A DNA stretch of 35,028 bases, taken from positions 1 to 35,028 of the forward strand of contig JACAEV010000059.1 of assembly GCA_013388645.1 (NCBI GenBank), in the 5' to 3' direction. The stretch comes from Syntrophaceae bacterium. Lineage in GTDB: Bacteria; Desulfobacterota; BSN033; UBA1163. Shown piece by piece: positions 26,483 through 34,699 of the stretch; within the stretch, counting starts at the first letter, position 1, and each line of letters opens with the position of its first letter. Position numbers and translations under genes: made by a program. Under the pieces are notes generated by a model. It was not told the DNA's origin. It saw only the letters and a list, made by a program, of their open reading frames with translations, and did no database searches.

Positions 26483-26890
26483 ATGATTTTGATTGACACC
26501 TCTGCCTGGATCGCCAGTTTTAAGAAGACAGGAAATCACGAACTTAAAGAATTTATGAAGCAAGCCATTGTTTCCGGCCTTGCGGTTACCTCACCTGTGA
26601 TTATATTGGAACTCCTCCAAGGATGTCGCTTTGTTGGAGAACGAGATGCGTTGAAAATTAAGCTGGAGAGTCTCGACATTTTATCTATTACTTTATCGGT
26701 TTGGGAACAAGCCTATGAACTTGGGTTTTCACTTAGGAGAAAGGGACTGACCATCCCGCCAGTGGATTTGATCATTGCTGCCCTTGCCATCGAAAACAAA
26801 GGTCTGTTGCTCCATCATGATGAACACTACGAAATGATTGTTCCTCACTTTCCAACCCTTCGGACAAAATATTTTAGCTCCAAACATTAA
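26483..26890 (+). CDS. vapC: VapC-type PIN-domain ribonuclease toxin
   Basis: A 135-residue PIN-domain nuclease toxin, apparently intact. The acidic active-site residues can be placed at Asp5 (ILIDTSAWI), Glu43 (ILELLQG), Asp95 (PPVDLIIAALA) and Asp113 (HHDEHYEMI). VapC toxins cleave tRNA or rRNA, and the substrate cannot be deduced here. It is coupled to vapB, and the pair sits between uvrB and uvrC as an accessory insertion. Confidence 0.9.
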   Translation: MILIDTSAWIASFKKTGNHELKEFMKQAIVSGLAVTSPVIILELLQGCRFVGERDALKIKLESLDILSITLSVWEQAYELGFSLRRKGLTIPPVDLIIAALAIENKGLLLHHDEHYEMIVPHFPTLRTKYFSSKH

Positions 26891-27064
26891 ATAGGCAAAC
26901 TTAAATACCTTTGACTGTAAGTTTCACATTCCGGATCAGGTGTAAAGGATATTGCTTAACACCACAAGTAATATCAAGTAAGGTATTAACCACTTCCTGA
27001 AAGCGAGAGGTGACAGATTCTCCGAGAAAGTGTAGAATTGAATTGGTAATCAACAGGAGGTGTT

Positions 27065-27958
27065 GTGAACAAGTTTATTCTGCGTTGGGTGATTCTGGTC
27101 GTCACCATGCTTGCTACAAGCTGCTCTTCTACTTCATTCGGCCCTAAGAATGGCACAACAACGGCGGCCCTCCCTCGATCAAAATTCACGGCTTCGAATT
27201 GGATGAAGTTGGATACGAAAGTTAAGCTTCAGGTTATGAAGGAGGTTATTGCTCTGGCGAAAAAGGACAACGTAATAATTCGATTTCTGCCAGAGTATTA
27301 TGTGAAGGAGGTTGATTCCACAATTGAAAACGCTATAAGAAATAATGATACGAGAGGTTTAAATATGTCGGTGGGAATCATGATACATACGATAGCAGCG
27401 ATGGACGGGGACTGGGACAACGGTGAAAGCAAATTCGAGCATGCCCAAAAATGGCTGGGGCCTGAGTTCCTTCAGCTGCTTAGAAAAGAGTCCCCTAAGA
27501 AATATGAGATGCTTTTTTCAGAGCGCACCACGGGCACGGATATATGGAAACATTTAGGCTATTCTACTAACCGGGTAGTCTATTACGACCTTGCGAGCGT
27601 GAACTACGCATCCAAGGACATTATCAAAGTCTGGGTGAAAACCGAATACATCGACAAAACGGAGGGCATAGAGGACTTGAAAAAAGCGGGTCTTTATAAA
27701 CCAGAGCATGAGAATTATGGCCACGAACTGTACTTGTACGAATTGAATTGCAGCAAAATCGTGTTTGCCATTCGAACAGACTATACGTATAGGGTGGATG
27801 GTACATTAATAGATACATATGACTTTCCCAGAATCTTGAAGGCTATTCCACCAAATTCTGTCGTCGAGATGCTTTTTAAGGTTCTATGTCCAACTTCAGG
27901 CCAGTTAAGAGGGGCAGATACGGGTAGTTGGGAAGAAAAAAATAAAACAAAAGACTGA
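27065..27958 (+). CDS. Predicted lipoprotein with an adhesin-E-like C-terminal domain
   Basis: A 297-residue protein of unknown function. It begins with GTG at 27065 behind AGGAGG (27054-27059). The signal peptide ends LATSC with Cys20 as lipidation site. Residues 40-170 are mostly helical and resemble nothing I recognise. Residues about 185-280 contain a pattern VVYYDLASV, KVWVKTEYID, LYLYELNCSKIVFAIRTDY and FKVLCP. This resembles the surface-adhesin E-like domain, with two Cys that could pair. It stands alone between vapBC and uvrC. Confidence 0.6.
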   Translation: MNKFILRWVILVVTMLATSCSSTSFGPKNGTTTAALPRSKFTASNWMKLDTKVKLQVMKEVIALAKKDNVIIRFLPEYYVKEVDSTIENAIRNNDTRGLNMSVGIMIHTIAAMDGDWDNGESKFEHAQKWLGPEFLQLLRKESPKKYEMLFSERTTGTDIWKHLGYSTNRVVYYDLASVNYASKDIIKVWVKTEYIDKTEGIEDLKKAGLYKPEHENYGHELYLYELNCSKIVFAIRTDYTYRVDGTLIDTYDFPRILKAIPPNSVVEMLFKVLCPTSGQLRGADTGSWEEKNKTKD

Positions 27959-28143
27959 CCTTACGATTTGATGCAACCGACTGCTATTAGCAGCGGCTGA
28001 TCCATCCGTTATCCTTTCTTTTTTCCCGTAATCATCAATGTTGAAGATTAGCCCACATCAAAAATAAGTAGGTGAAAGAGGCAGTCAGCGGCAATCTAAC
28101 AATGCCTATTGAACCTCGCTTCTGAAAATCCCCCCTCAATTCC

Positions 28144-28170
28144 CCTTTGCCTGTCTATGACAGGGAAAGG
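28144..28170. repeat. Inverted repeat upstream of uvrC
   Basis: CCTTTGCCTGTC (28144-28155) and GACAGGGAAAGG (28159-28170) form a 12-bp stem with one mismatch and a 3-base loop. It lies in the 292-bp spacer after the lipoprotein gene that otherwise shows no gene. No T-run follows. It could be a dispersed palindrome or the remains of a terminator. Confidence 0.45.
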
Positions 28171-28224
28171 ATTACCAAAAGGGGAAAAATTCAGAGTTCT
28201 CTTCTCGGGTGATTGCATTTCCTA

Positions 28225-28230
28225 TATAAT
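28225..28230 (+). promoter_or_regulatory. Candidate uvrC -10 element
   Basis: A perfect TATAAT lies 20 nt before the uvrC ATG. I see no good -35 at 16-18 bp. The leader would be about 13 nt long, with no clear ribosome-binding sequence. Confidence 0.4.
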
Positions 28231-28250
28231 CTGAGATAATTAGAATAAAG

Positions 28251-30101
28251 ATGGATACTTTAAATCAAAAGATTGTTCGTTTACCCACCAAGCCAGGGGT
28301 TTATCTGTTCAAAGATAAAAAAGGGACGATCCTCTATGTCGGGAAGGCAGGGGATATTAAACATCGGGTGAGTTCCTATTTCGGGAAACGGGGGGAAATG
28401 GATGGGAAAACCCTTATGATGTTGGAAAAGGTAACAGACGTTGATACCATTGTCACTGACACGGAAAAGGAGGCCCTTATCCTTGAGAACAATCTCATCA
28501 AAACCCACCACCCTCGATACAACATCAAGCTGAGAGACGATAAGAATTATCCCTGTCTGAAACTCTCCATCGAGGAGGATTTCCCTACCCTCACCATCGT
28601 GAGACGGATCAAGAAAGATGGTTCGCTCTACTTTGGGCCTTATCCCTCAGCCACTTCTCTCAGGGAGACCTTGAGATTAATCAGAAGACTATTTCCCATC
28701 CGCACCTGCCTGGATAACAAATTTTCTGGCCGTCTCAGGCCCTGCATCAATTATGAAATGGATCGCTGTGCTGGTCCATGTTGTGGAAAGATCGACCGAG
28801 AACATTATCGGGAAGTGGTCCATGAAGTAAAAATGTTTCTTGAAGGAAAGAACAAAGATCTGGTCGAGGGGTTGAAGAAAAAGATGGAAGAAGAATCCGA
28901 ACAACTCCATTTTGAAAAAGCAGCAAGGCTCCGAGATCAAATTGACTATATTGAACATGTGATCGAGAAACAAAAAATCGTCTCAAGCGATTTTGTTGAC
29001 CAGGATGTAATTGGTTTCCACCGCCAAGACCATCGGATTGCCATTTATCCACTCTTCATCAGGGGAGGAAAGCTCTTGGGAGGGAATGGTTTTACTTTTC
29101 ACTCCCAAGGACTTCCTGCCCAGGAAATCCTCTCTTCTTTTCTTCATCAATATTATCGTGCGGGTAAATTTATCCCTGAACGGGTTTTGATTCCAAGGAC
29201 CATTCCTGAAAAACCCTTTGTCGAAGGGTGGCTGACAGAATTGAAGGGGAAGAGGGTTCAAATATTGGTGCCCAAAAAGGGAGACAAGAAACACCTCCTC
29301 GACATGTCTTGTGGAAACGCCAAGCAATTTCTACTTGGGAAAGAGGAGACTGAAGAGGATGGAGAGAAACTTTTAGAGGCCCTTAAAGAGAAGCTTCGTC
29401 TCAAAAGAATTCCTTGGCGGATTGAGGCGTTCGATATTTCGAATTTACAAGGAGGATATGCCGTAGGATCCTTGGTCTATTTTTACAACGGGAAACCCGA
29501 TAAAGGGCGATACCGGCATTTCAAGATTAAAACGGGTGAGGGGTCGGATGATACAGGAATGATGTACGAGGTGCTTCTCCGGCACTATCAAAAGGCCGTT
29601 GAGAAAAATGATCTTCCGGATTTAGTTTTATTGGATGGGGGAAGAGGTCAATTGAACGTGGCTCAAGAGGTATTTAGAGAATTGAGAATCAATGAAGTCG
29701 ATCTCATCAGCTTGGCTAAAGAAAAAGTGATTGAGGGATCTCGTGTTTCAATGTTGAGAAAGACCGGGGAGAAAATCTTTCATCCCCAGCATAAGGAGCC
29801 TCTCATCTTAGGAAAGCGTTCTGCCATCCTTCACCTTCTTGATCAAATCCGGGATGAAGCCCATCGTTTTGCCATACGTTATCATAAAAAGGTAAGAAAT
29901 AGGGAGACGATCAAATCAGAGTTAGAGAAGATTCCGAGCATTGGAAGAATCAGGCAGAGAGAGTTATTAAAATTTTTTGGCAGCCTTGAAAAGATCAGGG
30001 AAGCGACAGAAGAAGAATTGACCAGAGCTCCCAAGATGAACCGAAAATCGGCTGAAATCGTTTATCATTTTTTTAAGATGAAGAAGGAAGGAGGGCCTTG
30101 A
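28251..30101 (+). CDS. uvrC: Excinuclease ABC subunit UvrC
   Basis: A 616-residue UvrC, the nuclease that cuts DNA on both sides of the lesion. The GIY-YIG domain is at 10-95 (PGVYLFKDKKGTILYVGKA). A Cys cluster is near 150-180 (RTCLDNKF, RPCINYEMDRCAGPCCGKI), as in other UvrC proteins. The UVR domain (EEESEQLHFEKAARLRDQI) binds UvrB. The C-terminal RNase-H-like domain has EAFDISNLQGGYAVGSLVYF and LVLLDGGRGQLN. A helix-hairpin-helix pair closes the protein (EKIPSIGRIRQRELLKFFGS). Length is normal. Confidence 0.98.
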   Translation: MDTLNQKIVRLPTKPGVYLFKDKKGTILYVGKAGDIKHRVSSYFGKRGEMDGKTLMMLEKVTDVDTIVTDTEKEALILENNLIKTHHPRYNIKLRDDKNYPCLKLSIEEDFPTLTIVRRIKKDGSLYFGPYPSATSLRETLRLIRRLFPIRTCLDNKFSGRLRPCINYEMDRCAGPCCGKIDREHYREVVHEVKMFLEGKNKDLVEGLKKKMEEESEQLHFEKAARLRDQIDYIEHVIEKQKIVSSDFVDQDVIGFHRQDHRIAIYPLFIRGGKLLGGNGFTFHSQGLPAQEILSSFLHQYYRAGKFIPERVLIPRTIPEKPFVEGWLTELKGKRVQILVPKKGDKKHLLDMSCGNAKQFLLGKEETEEDGEKLLEALKEKLRLKRIPWRIEAFDISNLQGGYAVGSLVYFYNGKPDKGRYRHFKIKTGEGSDDTGMMYEVLLRHYQKAVEKNDLPDLVLLDGGRGQLNVAQEVFRELRINEVDLISLAKEKVIEGSRVSMLRKTGEKIFHPQHKEPLILGKRSAILHLLDQIRDEAHRFAIRYHKKVRNRETIKSELEKIPSIGRIRQRELLKFFGSLEKIREATEEELTRAPKMNRKSAEIVYHFFKMKKEGGP

Positions 30102-30111
30102 AATAAATAAA

Positions 30112-30143
30112 CGGTGCATCTACCGATCTAAGTCGATGCACCG
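30112..30143. terminator. Bidirectional terminator between uvrC and the CBS gene
   Basis: CGGTGCATC (30112-30120) and GATGCACCG (30135-30143) form a perfect 9-bp stem in the short gap between two convergent genes. The minus-strand side is followed by TTTATTTATTT and the plus-strand side by a weaker T-rich run, so it may serve both genes. Confidence 0.6.
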
Positions 30144-30182
30144 CTTCTTCGTCACCTTTTCGTAATAGAAGCATGAAGCCTT

Positions 30183-30848
30183 TCAGGCGCTTCCTGTTTC
30201 ACAACGAAACCAAGCCGAATAAGTCACGTTGAAACCAGCTTTCTTTAAATCCTTGACAATGGGATCGGGTGTACTTGTTTTTAACCGGAGCACGACCATC
30301 CAATCCTTTTTTTCCGGCCTGGGTAAAGAGATCATGCTTAAAATGATGGTATCATGTTGGTTAACGATTTGAATCATTTTTTCGAGTTCACCTAAACTTG
30401 CCCCTAATCCTTCAATCGTAATTCTTGACCCTTCTTCTCTTACCCCTAAGGCACGAGTGAGAAATCGAACGATATCCGATTCGGTGGCAATCCCGACCAA
30501 TTTTCCCTTATCCACGACGGGGAATGAACCGATCTTCCTCTCCTGTCCGACTTTTAATGCTTCTTCAAATGGTGTATCAGGAGTAAATGTCAAAGGATTC
30601 TTATGCATGACCTCTTTTACCTTCATTTTTGAAAGGAGATAATTTAATTCATGGATGCTCAGTGAGGTAGCAGGTGAAGGCGAAGCGGCAAGGAGGTCAT
30701 GCTGGGTGACAATTCCAACCAACTTGCCTTTATCAACAACAGGAAGTCTTCGGATGTTATTTTCCTTCATGATTTTTTGAGCATCTAAGACATACGTATC
30801 ACTATCGACGGTAACTGGATTTTTAGTCATGACGTCTTTTATTCTCAT
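30183..30848 (-). CDS. CBS-pair and ACT-like domain protein
   Basis: A 221-residue protein with two CBS motifs (residues about 1-55, MRIKDVMTKNPVTVDSD to GIVTQHDLL, and about 75-130, KVKEVMHKNPLTFTPD to GIATESDIV). An ACT-like ligand-binding part follows at about 140-210 (GSRITIEGLGASLGELEKMI). This layout is known from AcuB-like proteins that sense adenosine nucleotides or amino acids. There is no enzyme domain. Regulation of which pathway cannot be told, as the neighbours (uvrC, phosphohexomutase) give no clear link. Confidence 0.8.
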   Translation of the reverse strand: MRIKDVMTKNPVTVDSDTYVLDAQKIMKENNIRRLPVVDKGKLVGIVTQHDLLAASPSPATSLSIHELNYLLSKMKVKEVMHKNPLTFTPDTPFEEALKVGQERKIGSFPVVDKGKLVGIATESDIVRFLTRALGVREEGSRITIEGLGASLGELEKMIQIVNQHDTIILSMISLPRPEKKDWMVVLRLKTSTPDPIVKDLKKAGFNVTYSAWFRCETGSA

Positions 30849-30993
30849 GTCACTCCCCTCCCTTTCGTCTATGTTCCCCTTTATTTAATATAATCATCAG
30901 ACCCCCATCCTGCAATCATAATAAAAAATTTTCATTAGAAAGGTCAAGGCCAAAATTTCTTAAACTCAACAATAGGCTTTTAAACGATCATTA

Positions 30994-32361
30994 TCATGAT
31001 TTCCGAGAACTTGAAACAGCGCTTTTGACGTTATCCTCAACCATTTTTTTAATCCCTTGGAGCCGATTTTCAGTCAGGGCTTCGAAACGGAGGACCAAGG
31101 CGGGTTGAGTATTGGAAGCTCTCACCAGCCCCCATCCATCCTCAATGATGACCCGGACTCCGTCCACATCGATCACCGGATAGTCCCTTTTTAATGCATT
31201 TTTAACCTTATCAACGACTTCAAATTTAATGTCATCCGGACAATCGACTCGAATTTCTGGAGTAATAAATGTCTTGGGAACATCGCTTAGGAGTTGAGAT
31301 AGTTTCTCATCTTTTTTCGAAAGGAGCTCGGTGAGGCGGCAAGAAGCGTAAATGGCATCGTCATAACCGAAGTAACGATCCGCAAAAAAGATGTGCCCGC
31401 TCATCTCTCCACCGAGCACCGCTTTTTCCTCTTTCATCTTCTCCTTGATCAGAGAATGGCCTGTTTTCCACATAATTACCCTTCCACCATGTTTCTCAAT
31501 ATCATTATATAAATTCTGAGAACATTTTACCTCAGCTACAAAAGTTGCTCCTTTTTTGTCTTTTAATATCTCTCTTGAAAAAAGGATCATCAATTGATCC
31601 CCCCAGATGATGTTGCCCTGATCATCCACCACCCCGATGCGATCTGCGTCTCCATCATATCCAATGCCGACGTCTGCGTGGTTTTTTTTCACACGGTCGA
31701 TGAGATCTTTTAAATTCGCTGGAATGGTCGGGTCTGGAAAATGATTGGGAAAACGACCGTCCACCTCACAATAGAGTTCTTCCACCTCGCAGCCTAAATC
31801 TCTCAGAAGCGTTCCCGCCACAATCCCTGCTGTCCCATTCCCAGCATCGATGACCACCCTAATTTTTTTCTCCAAACGAATATTCTTTTTGATATAATCT
31901 TGGTAGGGTTTGATGATTTCTTCTGTAGACCCCTTACCGGGCCTCGCCACAAATTCTCTTTTTTCGATTAACTGCTTCAAATTCTGAATTTCCTCTCCGA
32001 AGATCGTACTCTTTCCAACAGATACTTTAAATCCATTGAACTCTGGCGGATTGTGACTTCCGGTGACCATCATCCCCCCTTCTTTGTCGAGATGAAAAAT
32101 AGAGAAATAATAGACCGGTGTAGGGCAGAGGCCGATATTCACAACATGACATCCTGTTGAAATCAGACCATAGGTCAAAGCCTCTTCAAAGATTTTTGAG
32201 CTCATTCTCCCATCCCTTCCGACCACCAGTTCTTTATGACCCAATCGAGCCATATAGGTTCCGAACCCCTGACCTATTGTCCTGACAATTTCAGGTGTCA
32301 AATCCTTATCGACCACTCCTCGAATATCATATTCCCTAAAAATTTGAGGGTTGATCTGCAT
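30994..32361 (-). CDS. algC: Phosphomannomutase/phosphoglucomutase (AlgC type)
   Basis: A 455-residue phosphohexomutase that interconverts hexose 1- and 6-phosphates for polysaccharide precursors. The start region is QIFREYDIRGVVDKDL. The phosphoserine loop is MMVTGSHNPPEFNGFK with the catalytic Ser. The magnesium loop is DGDADRIGVV, the sugar-recognition loop GEMSGHIFF, and the phosphate-binding loop near the end is WGLVRASNTQPALVLRFEA. I choose the ATG at 32361, behind GAGAGGAG. A TTG five codons earlier overlaps that site. The bifunctional PMM/PGM naming is by family; specificity is not proven. Confidence 0.92.
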   Translation of the reverse strand: MQINPQIFREYDIRGVVDKDLTPEIVRTIGQGFGTYMARLGHKELVVGRDGRMSSKIFEEALTYGLISTGCHVVNIGLCPTPVYYFSIFHLDKEGGMMVTGSHNPPEFNGFKVSVGKSTIFGEEIQNLKQLIEKREFVARPGKGSTEEIIKPYQDYIKKNIRLEKKIRVVIDAGNGTAGIVAGTLLRDLGCEVEELYCEVDGRFPNHFPDPTIPANLKDLIDRVKKNHADVGIGYDGDADRIGVVDDQGNIIWGDQLMILFSREILKDKKGATFVAEVKCSQNLYNDIEKHGGRVIMWKTGHSLIKEKMKEEKAVLGGEMSGHIFFADRYFGYDDAIYASCRLTELLSKKDEKLSQLLSDVPKTFITPEIRVDCPDDIKFEVVDKVKNALKRDYPVIDVDGVRVIIEDGWGLVRASNTQPALVLRFEALTENRLQGIKKMVEDNVKSAVSSSRKS

Positions 32362-32430
32362 AGGTTCTCCTCTCAATTTGAATTGTATTCTTAAATAATA
32401 ATTATCCTAAATTTCCACAAGAATCAAACT

Positions 32431-32507
32431 ATTTGCATTTCGATGTCCCTTCACCTTCTTCCTCTCTCACAAAGGGGGAGAGGGCAGGGTGAGGGGGATT
32501 TGCATTT
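32431..32507. repeat. Palindromic repeat flanked by 10-bp direct repeats
   Basis: The perfect 10-mer ATTTGCATTT occurs at 32431-32440 and again at 32498-32507. Between them lies an inverted repeat: CCTTCACC (about 32449-32456) pairs with GGGTGAGG-like sequence (about 32487-32495), and CCTCTCT (32461-32467) with GGGAGAGGG (about 32476-32484). The direct repeats look like a target-site duplication around a short inserted palindrome of about 57 bp. It lies between the divergent algC and hisS genes. Confidence 0.65.
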
Positions 32508-32557
32508 TGACTTTTTGAGGTGGATGGGCTAAATTACAAAAACTGAGGAATTCAAAT

Positions 32558-33820
32558 ATGGAAATTAAGGCCATCCGTGGTTTTAATGATATCCTTCCCG
32601 ACGAAATTGGAAAATGGCAGTTCTTAGAGATTACCGCTCGGGAAGTTTTCGAGGGGTTTGGTTTCTCAGAGATTCGGATTCCAATCCTTGAACGGACAGA
32701 GCTTTTCTCTCGTGGGATTGGAGAAGCCACCGACATTGTTGAGAAGGAAATGTATACCTTCACGGACCGGAGCGGTAACTCCCTGACCCTTCGTCCTGAA
32801 GCGACTGCCTCCATGGCACGCGCCTATTTAGAGCATCAGCTTTACACCTTTGATCCCGTTGCCAAACTTTATTGCATCGGACCCATGTTCCGTTATGAAA
32901 GGCCTCAGAAAGGCCGCTTCCGGCAGTTCTACCAGATTGATGCTGAGGTGTTTGGGGTAGAAAACCCCATGGTGGATGCTGAGGTCATTGTGATGCTCAT
33001 CGATTTTTTAAAAAGGGTTGGGCTCGAGAAGCTCGAGCTTCAAATTAATTCTTTGGGCTGTCGCGACTGTCGGCCCCGATATCGGGAAGAATTAAAGAAG
33101 TTTTTTGCTCAAAAGGCGTTTCAACTTTGTGAAGATTGTCGAAGAAGACTTGATACCAATCCCTTACGCATCTTTGACTGTAAAGTGGAAACCTGTCGAG
33201 AGGCCATCGTCGATGCACCGAAAGTAATTCACTTCATCTGCTCAAAATGTAAGATGCATTTTGACCAGGTAAAGGGATATCTTGAGACAGCAGGACTCAG
33301 CTATGTTTTAAATCCCAAAATGGTAAGGGGGTTAGATTATTACACCCGTACTGCTTTTGAGGTGGTATCTTACCAATTGGGCTCCCAGAACGCTGTGACA
33401 GGGGGAGGGAGGTATGACAATCTCTTCCAGGAGATTGGAGGCCTTGATATTCCAGGGATTGGTTTTGCTATTGGAATGGAAAGGCTCGTCTCTTTGCTCC
33501 CCAAAGACAAGGAGTTTATCCAAACTCCGCATCTCTTCGTTGCTATTTTGGGAGAAAAAACGATTAAAGAGGCCTACCGGATCATCAACCAACTCCACCT
33601 TCAGGGAATTCGAGCGGAGTGTGACTACGAGGGGAAAAGCCTGAAAAGCCAGATGCGAAGAGCTGATAAATTGAAGGCCCAATATGTTCTCATTTTAGGA
33701 GAGAACGAGTTGAAGCGCGGAAAAGCCGTCTTGAGGAACATGGGAAATAAAGTCCAGGAAGAAATCCCGATTCTCGATCTGGTAAATATCATAAAGGAAA
33801 AAGCAAGACACCAAGAATGA
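32558..33820 (+). CDS. hisS: Histidyl-tRNA synthetase
   Basis: A 420-residue class II synthetase that charges tRNA-His. Motif 1 covers about 8-60 (IRGFNDILPDE), motif 2 is MFRYERPQKGRFRQFYQIDAEV, the histidine-binding loop GLDYYTRTAFEV, and motif 3 IGFAIGMERLVSLL. A Cys-rich insertion at about 165-235 (CRDCRPRY, LCEDCRRRLD, CKVETC, ICSKC) is frequent in bacterial HisRS. The C-terminal anticodon-binding domain follows from about 325. TGAGGA precedes the ATG. The stop codon lies inside a 12-bp tandem repeat (33816-33839). Confidence 0.98.
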   Translation: MEIKAIRGFNDILPDEIGKWQFLEITAREVFEGFGFSEIRIPILERTELFSRGIGEATDIVEKEMYTFTDRSGNSLTLRPEATASMARAYLEHQLYTFDPVAKLYCIGPMFRYERPQKGRFRQFYQIDAEVFGVENPMVDAEVIVMLIDFLKRVGLEKLELQINSLGCRDCRPRYREELKKFFAQKAFQLCEDCRRRLDTNPLRIFDCKVETCREAIVDAPKVIHFICSKCKMHFDQVKGYLETAGLSYVLNPKMVRGLDYYTRTAFEVVSYQLGSQNAVTGGGRYDNLFQEIGGLDIPGIGFAIGMERLVSLLPKDKEFIQTPHLFVAILGEKTIKEAYRIINQLHLQGIRAECDYEGKSLKSQMRRADKLKAQYVLILGENELKRGKAVLRNMGNKVQEEIPILDLVNIIKEKARHQE

Positions 33821-33959
33821 AGTCCAGAATGAAGTCCAGAGGGTTGAACGTTTTATGCGTTAGTGATATTATGGTTTAAAACCTTTTACGCGTTGCGCCT
33901 AACAACTAACGGTTTTATATGCTATGCGCTATGCTCTCTCCACTATGCGGGTTTTTGAT
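33816..33959. repeat. Short tandem repeats between hisS and tRNA-Gln
   Basis: AATGAAGTCCAG occurs twice in tandem at 33816-33839, the first copy covering the hisS stop codon. The heptamer GCTATGC occurs twice in tandem at 33921-33934. Between them are several related words (TATGCGTTAG, TTACGCGTTGCG, CTAACAACTAACGG). The spacer has no open frame of note. Confidence 0.6.
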
Positions 33960-34033
33960 TGGGGGATCGTTCAATGGTAGGACACCGGACTCTGACTCCG
34001 TGAATCGAGGTTCGACTCCTCGTCCCCCAGCCA
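33960..34033 (+). tRNA. trnQ: tRNA-Gln (anticodon CTG)
   Basis: The acceptor stem is TGGGGGA (33960-33966) with TCCCCCA (34023-34029), discriminator G34030 and encoded CCA at 34031-34033. The T arm is CGAGG-TTCGACT-CCTCG. The anticodon loop CTCTGAC has anticodon CTG at 33992-33994, which reads CAG codons. The first pair of the anticodon stem appears mismatched. Confidence 0.94.
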
Positions 34034-34041
34034 TAAAATAG

Positions 34042-34075
34042 AAAAGGGGCTGTCGCAAGTATTCAGCCCCTTTTT
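34042..34075 (+). terminator. Rho-independent terminator after tRNA-Gln
   Basis: AAAAGGGGCTG (34042-34052) and CAGCCCCTTTT (34064-34074) form an 11-bp perfect stem around an 11-nt loop, with a five-T run (34071-34075). It lies 9 nt after the tRNA. Confidence 0.93.
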
Positions 34076-34087
34076 CGTTATTAATTC

Positions 34088-34116
34088 TTTACTCCAATCT
34101 AAATTGATGATATTTT
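34088..34116 (+). promoter_or_regulatory. Candidate promoter for the second nucleotidyltransferase module
   Basis: TTTACT (34088-34093) and TATTTT (34111-34116) are separated by 17 bp. The ATG at 34123 is only 6 nt after the -10, and no ribosome-binding sequence precedes it, so the mRNA may be leaderless. Confidence 0.4.
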
Positions 34117-34122
34117 AAAAAC

Positions 34123-34305
34123 ATGATACAAAAAGTGATTAATAAACGGTATCTCCATGATTTCTCATCCATTAAGGAAGACCTGATTTACTGGCTGAGT
34201 AAAACTCCTGAAGAACGGGTCGCAGCAGTCGATTATTTGCGGAAGCAGTATTATGGAAGTACAGAAAGACTTCAGAGATCTGCTCGAATTATTAAACGTT
34301 CATAA
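34123..34305 (+). CDS. Small partner protein of a nucleotidyltransferase
   Basis: A 60-residue protein with the block YWLSKTPEERVAAVDYLRKQ followed by YYGSTERLQR. This short conserved pattern is frequently found just ahead of stand-alone nucleotidyltransferases of the AbiEii/DUF6036 type. It overlaps the next gene by 53 bp in a different frame, so the two are coupled. A role as antitoxin or substrate adaptor is inferred. It has no sequence likeness I can see to the partner at 13642-13845. Confidence 0.78.
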   Translation: MIQKVINKRYLHDFSSIKEDLIYWLSKTPEERVAAVDYLRKQYYGSTERLQRSARIIKRS

Positions 34306-34699
34306 AGTTCAATATATAATCGTCGGTGCCTATGCATTGGCCTTCCATGGTGCACCACGTTATACGGGTGATATAGATATATTCGTAAAGCCCGACCCCA
34401 AAAATGCGCAGCGGGTTATGGCGGCCTTGAATGATTTTGGATTCGGTTCGACGGGGTTAACAGTAGCAGATTTCGAAATTGGAGATAAGGTGGTACAACT
34501 CGGGTTTCCCCCAGTACGAGTCGATATCGTCACATCGATAACCGGCGTTACATGGGAAGAAGCTGCTTCGGGACGGGTTGAAGGGACTTATGGGAATATT
34601 CCCGTCAACTTTATCGGACGTGAACAATTCGTCTTAAATAAAAGAGCGTTAGGGAGGAAGAAAGATCTTGCTGACCTGGAAGCCCTTGGTGAAGAATGA
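34253..34699 (+). CDS. MNT-like nucleotidyltransferase (DUF6036/AbiEii type)
   Basis: A 148-residue nucleotidyltransferase. The signature is VGAYALAFHG (Gly25-Ala26, where most relatives have Gly-Ser) followed by GDIDIFV (Asp40 and Asp42), and a third Asp at about 91 in VRVDIVTS. The C-terminal helix KRALGRKKDLADLEAL is common in the group. Its ATG lies inside the partner gene, with GGAAG upstream. The absent Ser of the GS motif may weaken catalysis or be a family variant. Function as toxin or defence enzyme is inferred from relatives, not shown here. Confidence 0.82.
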   Translation: MEVQKDFRDLLELLNVHKVQYIIVGAYALAFHGAPRYTGDIDIFVKPDPKNAQRVMAALNDFGFGSTGLTVADFEIGDKVVQLGFPPVRVDIVTSITGVTWEEAASGRVEGTYGNIPVNFIGREQFVLNKRALGRKKDLADLEALGEE

